Source of the DNA: Verrucomicrobiales bacterium
Lineage (GTDB): Bacteria > Verrucomicrobiota > Verrucomicrobiia > Limisphaerales > UBA1096
Assembly: GCA_011523195.1 (NCBI GenBank)
Contig: WTHH01000121.1
Span: 1-6,748 of the forward strand
DNA: 6,748 nt
Direction of reading: 5' to 3'
The notes beneath the pieces were generated by a model. It made no database searches, was not told the DNA's origin, and worked only from the letters and a program-made list of their open reading frames with translations. Position 1 is the stretch's first letter. The number at the start of each line of letters is the position of its first letter. Positions 1 to 5,502 of this stretch are shown here, one piece after another. The position numbers were made by a program, and so were the translations under genes.

Positions 1-1403
1 GCCAGAAGGTGCAGTCGGCGGCCAAGGCCGAAGGCAAGGATCCACAGGTGTACTGCGACGAGTTCGCCGCGATCTGGGAAGCGTTCGCTGGGCAGCTGAA
101 CCTGACCCACGCGGACTTCGTGCGGACTTCGTCCGCTCGACACAAGGCTTTCGTGCAGGCGGTGCTGCAGAAGCTGCACGACAACGGGCATTTTTATCAG
201 GCCGAGTATCGCGGTTTTTATTCCGCGCGGCAGGAGACATTTTTGACCGAGAAAGATCGGCACGAGGACGGCACGTTCGACCCGATCTACGGCGACGTCA
301 CCGAGTTGGTGGAGCACAACTACTACTTCAAGCTCGGCGAACATCAGCAGTGGTTGATCGACCACATTGAGGCCAACCCGGGCTTCGTCCAGCCGGAGAC
401 ACGCCGCAACGAGGTGCTCGGTTTTCTCAAGAACAATACCCTCGAGGACCTCTGCATCACGCGGCCCAAGGAACGGCTAGAGTGGGGCATTCCCCTGCCG
501 TTCGACGAGGATTACGTGACGTACGTGTGGTTTGACGCCCTCAGCAACTACGCCAGCATCCCGGCCGCACTGGGCGATGCTGCGGCCGCCGAACCGATCG
601 GGCTCGACTCCCGGCCGGACGCCCCCGCGCTTTGGCCGGCGGACATTCACGTCATCGGCAAGGACATCCTCAAGTTCCACGCCGTCTACTGGCCGATCAT
701 GCTCAAGGCGATGGAGCTGCCTCTGCCCGGGCAGGTACTCGTCCACGGTTGGTGGCAGAAGGACGGTCAAAAAATGAGTAAGACCACCGGCAACGTGGTC
801 GACCCGATCGCCGTCATCGACGAGTGGGGCGTGGACGCCTTCCGCTACTACGTCGTGCGCGAACTGGACATCGGGCCGGACGGCAACTGGACGGATGAAA
901 GTTTTCAGGCCCGCTACTCCGCCGAGCTGGCCAACGGCCTCGGCAACCTCGTCAACCGCTCGCTCTCCATGCTCAACCGCTATCGCGGCGGCACCCTCGA
1001 GGCGACCTCCGACGAGTTGGCGGCCGACGCGGAAAAGTGGATCGCCGAGGCCAAGGGCAACTACGAGTCACACCAGATTCAGGCTGCGCTGGTGAGCGTC
1101 TGGGGACTGGTCGATCGCGCCAACCAGTACGTCGAGCAGACCGCGCCATTCAAGCTGGCCAAGCAGGAGGATCAGGCCGACCAGCTCAACGAGGTGCTTT
1201 ACAACTTGGCCGAGTGCTGCCGCATCCTCGCGGTGCTCATTTGGCCGGTCACTCCCGAGACTGCCGAGAAAATCTTTGAGCAGGTCGGCATCGACGGCTC
1301 TCCCGCAGATTTTGCGCAAGCCAAATGGGGCGGCTTGGCCAAGGGCCACACCTGCAACAAACCCACCCCGCTCTTCCCGCGAAAAGACCTCGAGAAGAAG
1401 TAG
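1..1403 (+). CDS. metG: Methionyl-tRNA synthetase, 5'-truncated by window edge
   Basis: This class I aminoacyl-tRNA synthetase charges tRNA-Met with methionine in the cytoplasm. The frame is open to the left edge; the first visible residues, QKVQSAAKAEGKDPQ, match the stretch just after the conserved TGTDEHG motif. About 55-60 residues, including the HIGH ATP-binding motif, are therefore missing. Numbering from the GTG at position 9, the visible parts are the connective-peptide region (about 60-125), the catalytic core with WGIPLPFDED and YVWFDALSNY, the KMSKS loop as KMSKTTGN (K255 onward, position 771), and the helical anticodon-binding domain (about 305-450) with GLGNLVNRS. The zinc-knuckle cysteines of some MetRSs are absent: the first CxxC position reads SARQ. 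The protein stops soon after PLFPRKD, so it is the short form (about 520 residues complete) without the C-terminal EMAP/Trbp111-like tRNA-binding domain. The anticodon-loop motif usually APW is APF here (F381). Internal GTG/ATG codons are not the true start. Family assignment is very secure. Confidence 0.97.
   Translation, partial: QKVQSAAKAEGKDPQVYCDEFAAIWEAFAGQLNLTHADFVRTSSARHKAFVQAVLQKLHDNGHFYQAEYRGFYSARQETFLTEKDRHEDGTFDPIYGDVTELVEHNYYFKLGEHQQWLIDHIEANPGFVQPETRRNEVLGFLKNNTLEDLCITRPKERLEWGIPLPFDEDYVTYVWFDALSNYASIPAALGDAAAAEPIGLDSRPDAPALWPADIHVIGKDILKFHAVYWPIMLKAMELPLPGQVLVHGWWQKDGQKMSKTTGNVVDPIAVIDEWGVDAFRYYVVRELDIGPDGNWTDESFQARYSAELANGLGNLVNRSLSMLNRYRGGTLEATSDELAADAEKWIAEAKGNYESHQIQAALVSVWGLVDRANQYVEQTAPFKLAKQEDQADQLNEVLYNLAECCRILAVLIWPVTPETAEKIFEQVGIDGSPADFAQAKWGGLAKGHTCNKPTPLFPRKDLEKK
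111..132. repeat. Perfect 11-bp tandem duplication inside metG
   Basis: GCGGACTTCGT occurs twice, at 111-121 and 122-132. Because 11 is not a multiple of three, the copies are read in different frames (HADFV, then RTSS). The protein here keeps the length and pattern of the family (DFxRT..xRHK), so this is not a recent frame-breaking duplication. It is probably coincidence or an old slippage event. Confidence 0.5.
1334..1343. repeat. CTTGGCCAAG palindrome, copy 1 (in metG)
   Basis: A perfect 10-bp palindrome inside the metG coding sequence, read as part of GGLAKGH. It is flanked by G on both sides, so it lacks only the last base of the 12-mer GCTTGGCCAAGC. It is one of five copies of this 10-mer in the window. 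Confidence 0.85.
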
Positions 1404-1425
1404 ATTTCTCTACGCTTAACAGCCT

Positions 1426-1443
1426 GCTTGGCCAAGCGCTTGG
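1426..1443. repeat. Intergenic palindromic element, copy 2 of CTTGGCCAAG
   Basis: This element starts 22 bp after the metG stop. It contains the 12-bp palindrome GCTTGGCCAAGC (1426-1437), overlapped by a second perfect palindrome CCAAGCGCTTGG (1432-1443). The 18-bp block matches 3626-3643, after the peptidase gene, at 16 of 18 positions. Being non-coding, it cannot be explained by codon choice. A role as REP-like element, protein-binding site or part of a terminator is inference. Confidence 0.7.
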
Positions 1444-1462
1444 TTGTTTCCGGGCGCTTGGC
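1431..1462 (+). other. Inverted repeat/hairpin in the metG-peptidase gap
   Basis: GCCAAGCGC (1431-1439) and GCGCTTGGC (1454-1462) are perfect 9-bp reverse complements around a 14-base loop. In RNA this would form a GC-rich hairpin between the two genes, ending 19 bp before the peptidase ATG. No T-run follows, so it is not a canonical intrinsic terminator. It could attenuate read-through, stabilise the metG 3' end or affect translation of the next gene. The left arm also lies in the neighbouring 12-bp palindromes, so alternative folds compete. I see no convincing -35/-10 pair or strong ribosome binding site in this 78-bp gap. Confidence 0.45.
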
Positions 1463-1481
1463 GCGATAGCCTGCGGCGGCG

Positions 1482-3599
1482 ATGAAAACTTGGATCTGTT
1501 TTTTTTATGGACTGATCATGGCAGGCGCAACACCGGCACACGGCGAAACCAAGCGGAAACCCATCCTCGACGACCCGTACCTTTGGCTCGAGGAGGTCGA
1601 GGGCGAACGCGCACTCGAATGGGTGCACGCCCGGAACAAGGAATGTTTCGACGAACTGGAGGCGGACGAACGCTACGGAAAGTTCCTCTCGCAGGCAGAG
1701 AAAATCCTCAACGCCAAGGACCGCATCCCGTATGGTTCCATTCGCGGCAAGTACGTCTACAATTTCTGGCAGGACGCCGAGCACGTGCGGGGCATCATGC
1801 GCCGAACCACGCCGGAGTCGTACCGCTTGGCCAAGCCGGAGTGGGAGACGGTGCTGGACATCGACGCGCTGGCCAAGGCCGAGGATGAAAACTGGGTGTA
1901 CAAGGCCACGGCCTGGCTCGCGCCGGACTACGAACGCTGCCTGATCAAGCTCTCACGCGGCGGCACGGATGCCTCGGTGCATCGCGAGTTTGACATGGTG
2001 GCCAAGCGCTTTGTCGAGGGCGGCTTCGCGCTGCCGGAGGCCAAGTCCGGCGTGACGTGGCTGGACCGCGACACGCTGCTGGTCGGCACCGATTGGGGCG
2101 AGGGATCGTTGACAGAGTCCGGCTACCCGCGCGTGGCCAAGCGCTGGAAACGCGGCACGCCGTTGGCCGAGGCCACGACGATCTTCGAGGGACGCCATGA
2201 GGACATTGGCATCTGGCCGCGCGTGATGGATTCCGGCGAGGAGACAATCGCGCTCGTTGACCAGTCGCTGACGTTTTTCACAGGGGCATTCCACGTGATC
2301 GGCCCGGACGGCAAACTGACGAGCCTGCCGCTGCAGGAGTCGGCAGACCTCGCCGGTTTTTATGCCGGCCGCCTGCTCTTCACCCTTCGCGAGGCGTGGG
2401 AGGTGGACGGGCAAACACACGCGCAGGGGGCACTGCTCGCCATCAACGCCGCAGTGTTTCAGGCCACCGGCAAGCTGCCGAGCATCGAGACGATCTACAC
2501 GCCGGACGAGCGGACAAGCATCGAAGGTGTCACCGTGTCGCGCAGCGGTCTTTACGTCACCCTGCTGCAAAACGTTAAGGGCCGCATTCTGCGTTTCAGC
2601 GTCAACCCGCAGAGCGGCCAATGGTCATCGAAGCTGGTGCCGCTCCCGGAAAACGGCACAGTCTCCATTTCCGCCGCCGGCCCACATTCGGACACGATAT
2701 TCATCAACTACGAGGATCACGTGACGCCGGATCGGTTGAGCGAATTTGATGCTGAAGCCAACAAGTTCTCTACACTCAAGTCACTCGCGGCGCGGTTCGA
2801 TGCCGACGAACTCGACGTGCACCAGCACATGGCAAAGAGCGCCGACGGAACGGAAGTGCCGTACTTTGTAATCCATCGTAAGGGCCTCAAGCCGGACGGC
2901 AGCACACCCACGATCCTATACGGATACGGCGGATTTGAAATCTCACTCAAGCCAAGCTACTCCGCGACGATCGGCAAACTTTGGCTCGAGCGTGGCGGCG
3001 CGTACGCGGTGGCGAACATTCGCGGCGGCGGCGAGTTCGGCCCGCGCTGGCACAAGGCCGCCCTCAAGACCGAACGACAGCGTGCCTACGACGATTTCAT
3101 CGCCGTCGGTGAAGATCTTGCCAAGCGCGGAATCACTTCGCCAAAACACCTTGGCATTTCCGGCGGCAGCAACGGCGGCCTGCTCGTCGGGGCCATCTTT
3201 ACCCAGCGGCCAGATTTGTTGAACGCTGTCGTCTGCCGCGTGCCGTTGCTCGACATGATCCGCTACACCAAGCTGCTGGCCGGTGCCAGTTGGGCCGCGG
3301 AGTACGGCGACCCGGAAGACCCGAAAATGCGTGAGGCGATCCTCCGCTACTCGCCCTATCAAAACGTTTTTCCGGACAAAAAATACCCCAAGGTTTTCAT
3401 CGAGCCCTCAACCAAGGACTTCCGTGTTCACCCGGGCCACGCCCGCAAGATGGTCGCCCGGATGCGTGAACAGGGCCATGAGGTGTTGTACTACGAAAAC
3501 ACCGAGGGCGGACACGCCGCCGGGGCGAACCTCAAGCAACACGCCCGTCGCTACGCGCTTGAGTACGTCTATTTCTCCCGTCAACTAGGGCTGGAGTAG
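1482..3599 (+). CDS. Exported prolyl oligopeptidase-family serine peptidase (S9A)
   Basis: The product is a 705-residue serine peptidase of the prolyl endopeptidase type, which hydrolyses short peptides, typically after proline. The N-terminus MKTWICFFYGLIMAGATPAHG is a plausible Sec signal peptide with an A-H-G site after residue 21, suggesting a periplasmic or secreted enzyme. The mature part opens with the S9 N-terminal signature DPYLWLEE (31-38), followed by a beta-propeller (about 80-440) and an alpha/beta-hydrolase domain. The triad is visible: Ser563 in GGSNGG, Asp646 in TKDFRVHPGH and His678 in EGGHAAG. YGYGGF (480-485), NIRGGGEFG and the Trp of GASWAAEYG match oxyanion and substrate-pocket motifs of prolyl oligopeptidases; Arg648 matches the substrate-binding arginine. 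Length is normal for the family. The ATG at 1482 is chosen because it gives the signal peptide, although no strong Shine-Dalgarno precedes it. A later ATG at 1518 would destroy that peptide. True proline specificity is inferred. It faces dnaG convergently and probably has its own transcript or follows metG. Confidence 0.93.
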   Translation: MKTWICFFYGLIMAGATPAHGETKRKPILDDPYLWLEEVEGERALEWVHARNKECFDELEADERYGKFLSQAEKILNAKDRIPYGSIRGKYVYNFWQDAEHVRGIMRRTTPESYRLAKPEWETVLDIDALAKAEDENWVYKATAWLAPDYERCLIKLSRGGTDASVHREFDMVAKRFVEGGFALPEAKSGVTWLDRDTLLVGTDWGEGSLTESGYPRVAKRWKRGTPLAEATTIFEGRHEDIGIWPRVMDSGEETIALVDQSLTFFTGAFHVIGPDGKLTSLPLQESADLAGFYAGRLLFTLREAWEVDGQTHAQGALLAINAAVFQATGKLPSIETIYTPDERTSIEGVTVSRSGLYVTLLQNVKGRILRFSVNPQSGQWSSKLVPLPENGTVSISAAGPHSDTIFINYEDHVTPDRLSEFDAEANKFSTLKSLAARFDADELDVHQHMAKSADGTEVPYFVIHRKGLKPDGSTPTILYGYGGFEISLKPSYSATIGKLWLERGGAYAVANIRGGGEFGPRWHKAALKTERQRAYDDFIAVGEDLAKRGITSPKHLGISGGSNGGLLVGAIFTQRPDLLNAVVCRVPLLDMIRYTKLLAGASWAAEYGDPEDPKMREAILRYSPYQNVFPDKKYPKVFIEPSTKDFRVHPGHARKMVARMREQGHEVLYYENTEGGHAAGANLKQHARRYALEYVYFSRQLGLE
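1825..1836. repeat. GCTTGGCCAAGC palindrome, copy 3 (in peptidase gene)
   Basis: A perfect 12-bp palindrome within the peptidase coding sequence, read as part of RLAKPE. It is identical to the 12-mers at 1426-1437, 3626-3637 and 5834-5845. Confidence 0.85.
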
Positions 3600-3612
3600 T
3601 TGGGGTTAAATG

Positions 3613-3680
3613 CAGAGATCGAACGGCTTGGCCAAGCCCTTAGCCAAGGGAACGGACTCGCAGGCTCGGCCCTCTGTTTT
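3613..3680 (+). terminator. Possible terminator region between convergent genes
   Basis: A long imperfect inverted repeat closes with CAGAG (3613-3617) pairing with CTCTG (3672-3676). A further CGA/TCG pair lies inside it, and TTTT (3677-3680) follows. Inside sit the palindromic element 3625-3643 and a small hairpin CCCTT-AGCC-AAGGG (3637-3650). The location, right after the peptidase stop and reaching the dnaG stop, suits termination, possibly in both directions. The outer stem is weak and the T-tract short, so this is a tentative call. The rest of the 79-bp gap holds nothing else I can recognise. Confidence 0.3.
3625..3643. repeat. Intergenic palindromic element, copy 4 of CTTGGCCAAG
   Basis: GGCTTGGCCAAGCC (3625-3638) is a perfect 14-bp palindrome, 25 bp after the peptidase stop codon. 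The block 3626-3643 equals 1426-1443 at 16 of 18 positions. CTTGGC (3627-3632) can also pair with GCCAAG (3643-3648) downstream, so the site can fold in more than one way. Its non-coding location and position after a stop codon mirror copy 2. Confidence 0.7.
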
Positions 3681-5487
3681 AGGATCCGGCGAGGGGTTCG
3701 AGGGGGTGGGTGATGAGGTCCTTGAGCGCGTTGCGTTCGCTAATCAATTCCGGCCACCTTTCCTCGTCGGTTGAGCCGGGGCTCAGGTCGCGCTGGATCT
3801 CAGCAAGCCGGGCCTCGATGAATTGATTGCGCAGTCGCAGGACGATGTCCTTCAACTGCCGGTCGGGATTCGGGATGTTGCGGCCATCGACCACAGCCTC
3901 GGTCGCCAGTTTTCGGAACGGCTCCGACGGCAGCACGGCGAGTAATTCTGGCAGCCCTGCGTTGGGGTTTTCAGCGATGAGTGCGAAGTGTTGCTGTAAA
4001 ATTTCCCGCACCCCATGGTGCCCAACCCATTGCAGGTCGAGGTGCGACTCGAGCCACTCGACCGGCGTCTCGCCGAACAGCGCCAGCTTGAGCAGCCAAA
4101 ACTCCACCGGGCTCGGCTTCGGCAGCGGTAACTCGTCCTCGGGGATCGGGATCTCCTCCTCGGCTAGCTCCGGCTCGACCCGCTGAAAGGTGCGTTTGCG
4201 CTTGGCGAATTCCGTCCGCACGGCATCGGCAGCCACGCCCAGGCGGTGACTGAGTTTTTGCGCGTAGGTGTCGATCAGCACCGGGTTGTTCGTCTTCTGC
4301 ACCGCCTCGCGCATGGCCTTCACAATGTTGACCCGGCCGCGGTCGGAATCGGCGTCGTGAATCTGGCAAAGGTAGTTGATGAGAAAGTCGAAAAAACCGG
4401 GGGCGTCGTCGAGCAGTTTGCGGAATGACTCCGAGCCGTTTTCCTGGATGAAACTGTCGGGGTCGTGAGGCTGCGGAATGACGGCCACGCGGATTGCCAG
4501 ACCACTGGCAAGCAGGTCGTCGAGCGAACGCAGCGCGGCCTGTTGCCCGGCTGTGTCGGAGTCGAAACACAAAACAACCTCCTCGGCGTAGCGCTTGAGG
4601 ATGCGCGCGTGGTCGGCGGTGAGCGCGGTGCCCTGCGGTGCCACGGCGTTCTCGATGCCGGCGAGATGGCAGGCGATGGTGTCGAGCTGACCTTCGCAGA
4701 CGATTACCGACTTGGCGTCGAGGATCGGCCGCTTGGCCTTGTCCAACCCGTAGATCACACGGCTCTTGCTGAAGATTGGCGTCTCGGGTGAGTTGATGTA
4801 TTTGCCGCCCTTTTGATCCGCCACAAGGACGCGTCCGCTGAAGCCGATCACCCTGCCCTGCTCATCGCAGATTGGAAAAATCAGCCGGCCACGAAACCGG
4901 TCGTAGTGGCCCTTGTCCCCGGAGATGGCGAGGCCGCCTTTCTCGAGCAACTGGGAGTCGTGTTTTTTGGACTTGGCCCAGTTGAGGGTGTCGTCCCACT
5001 TGTCCGGCGCGTAGCCCATGCGAAATCGCCTGACGGCCTCATCGCTGACGCCGCGCTTGGCCAGGTAGTCGCGCGCGATCTGTGCCGCGCCGTCGTTGGC
5101 CAGGGCGATTTCCCAGCGCTTGGCCACCTGCTCGTGCAGCGAGCGCAGTTTTTCCTTGAGCGAGCCTTCCTCGCGCTGGCCGGGCGTCATCTCAAATTCA
5201 ATCGGAATCCGAGCCCGCTCGGCCAAGCGCTGCACGGTCTCGACGAATGTCAGGTTTTCAAACTCCCGCAAAAACGAAAAAACATCGCCGCCCTTGTGGC
5301 AACCGAAGCAGTGGAAAATCTGCTTGGACGGACTGACGTTAAAACTCGGGGTCTTCTCCTTGTGGAACGGGCATAGCCCGAGGAAGTTTGAGCCAGCGCG
5401 CTTGAGCGGCACGTAGGAGCCGATCACGTCGACGATGTCACTTGCATTGCGGACCTGCTCAATCGTGGCCTGTGGAATGACGGGCAA
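3679..5487 (-). CDS. dnaG: DNA primase DnaG
   Basis: DnaG makes the RNA primers for Okazaki fragments and leading-strand starts and works with the replicative helicase DnaB. The 602-residue length is normal. The N-terminal CHC2 zinc domain has C39, H42, C60 and C63 (CPFH ... CFGC). The catalytic core follows, with RFRGRLIFPI (197-206) and SPETPIFSKSRVIYGLDKAK (about 233-252). The Toprim metal-binding residues are E265 in CEGQLD, D309/D311 in CFDSDTAGQQ and the DPD of HDPDSF. A Pro/Glu-rich linker (about 434-460) leads to the C-terminal helicase-interaction domain (about 460-602), which is more diverged. The start is TTG (5485-5487), giving MPVIPQATIEQVRNASDIV, the expected DnaG N-terminus. 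The only in-frame codons upstream are five sense codons preceded by TGA, so no longer start exists within this frame. There is no Shine-Dalgarno; the preceding bases on the coding strand are pyrimidine-rich. Translation probably depends on coupling to the TPR gene ending 15 bp upstream. Confidence 0.97.
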   Translation of the reverse strand: MPVIPQATIEQVRNASDIVDVIGSYVPLKRAGSNFLGLCPFHKEKTPSFNVSPSKQIFHCFGCHKGGDVFSFLREFENLTFVETVQRLAERARIPIEFEMTPGQREEGSLKEKLRSLHEQVAKRWEIALANDGAAQIARDYLAKRGVSDEAVRRFRMGYAPDKWDDTLNWAKSKKHDSQLLEKGGLAISGDKGHYDRFRGRLIFPICDEQGRVIGFSGRVLVADQKGGKYINSPETPIFSKSRVIYGLDKAKRPILDAKSVIVCEGQLDTIACHLAGIENAVAPQGTALTADHARILKRYAEEVVLCFDSDTAGQQAALRSLDDLLASGLAIRVAVIPQPHDPDSFIQENGSESFRKLLDDAPGFFDFLINYLCQIHDADSDRGRVNIVKAMREAVQKTNNPVLIDTYAQKLSHRLGVAADAVRTEFAKRKRTFQRVEPELAEEEIPIPEDELPLPKPSPVEFWLLKLALFGETPVEWLESHLDLQWVGHHGVREILQQHFALIAENPNAGLPELLAVLPSEPFRKLATEAVVDGRNIPNPDRQLKDIVLRLRNQFIEARLAEIQRDLSPGSTDEERWPELISERNALKDLITHPLEPLAGS

Positions 5488-5502
5488 GGGAGGTCGGAGG
5501 GA
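5488..5502 (-). promoter_or_regulatory. TPR gene-dnaG junction without ribosome binding site
   Basis: Fifteen bases separate the TGA of the TPR gene (5503-5505) from the TTG start of dnaG. On the coding strand they read TCCCTCCGACCTCCC, which contains no purine-rich Shine-Dalgarno but CCTCC, the anti-Shine-Dalgarno sense. Both genes are in the same reading frame. Re-initiation after the upstream stop is the simplest way to start dnaG; this is inference. Confidence 0.5.

Noticed and set aside
111..132. 11-bp tandem repeat as a sign of a frameshift or assembly error in metG
   Set aside because: The encoded stretch keeps the family's length and residues (DFVRT..ARHK), so no insertion or frame change is needed to explain it.
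1953..2621. Long antisense open frame (about 222 codons) within the peptidase gene
   Set aside because: It lies wholly opposite a gene with an intact triad and clear family motifs. It shows no recognisable domain and has the Arg/Ala/His-rich composition expected of a shadow frame in GC-rich DNA.
1482..3599. Assignment of the peptidase to dipeptidyl peptidase IV, acylaminoacyl peptidase or oligopeptidase B
   Set aside because: The DPYLWLEE start, YGYGGF, GGSNGG and GASWAAEYG motifs fit the prolyl oligopeptidase (S9A) type best. DPP IV and acylaminoacyl peptidase typically have GWSYGG/GGSYGG-like nucleophile motifs, and oligopeptidase B has a different substrate-binding acidic pattern, though proline specificity itself is not proven.
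3597..3681. Small RNA or tRNA in the convergent gap
   Set aside because: The 79 bp can fold because of nested palindromes, but there is no cloverleaf, CCA end or promoter-like pair. A terminator or repeat element is the simpler reading.
4813..5376. Long + strand open frame (about 187 codons) opposite dnaG
   Set aside because: It is antisense to the zinc and core domains of primase and has no recognisable motif, ribosome binding site or independent context. It is explained by GC-rich codon use on the opposite strand.
5488..5501. GGGAGG/GGAGGG on the + strand as a ribosome binding site
   Set aside because: No plausible + strand gene starts downstream. The + strand frames there run opposite the TPR gene, and the purines are just the complement of the pyrimidine-rich junction.
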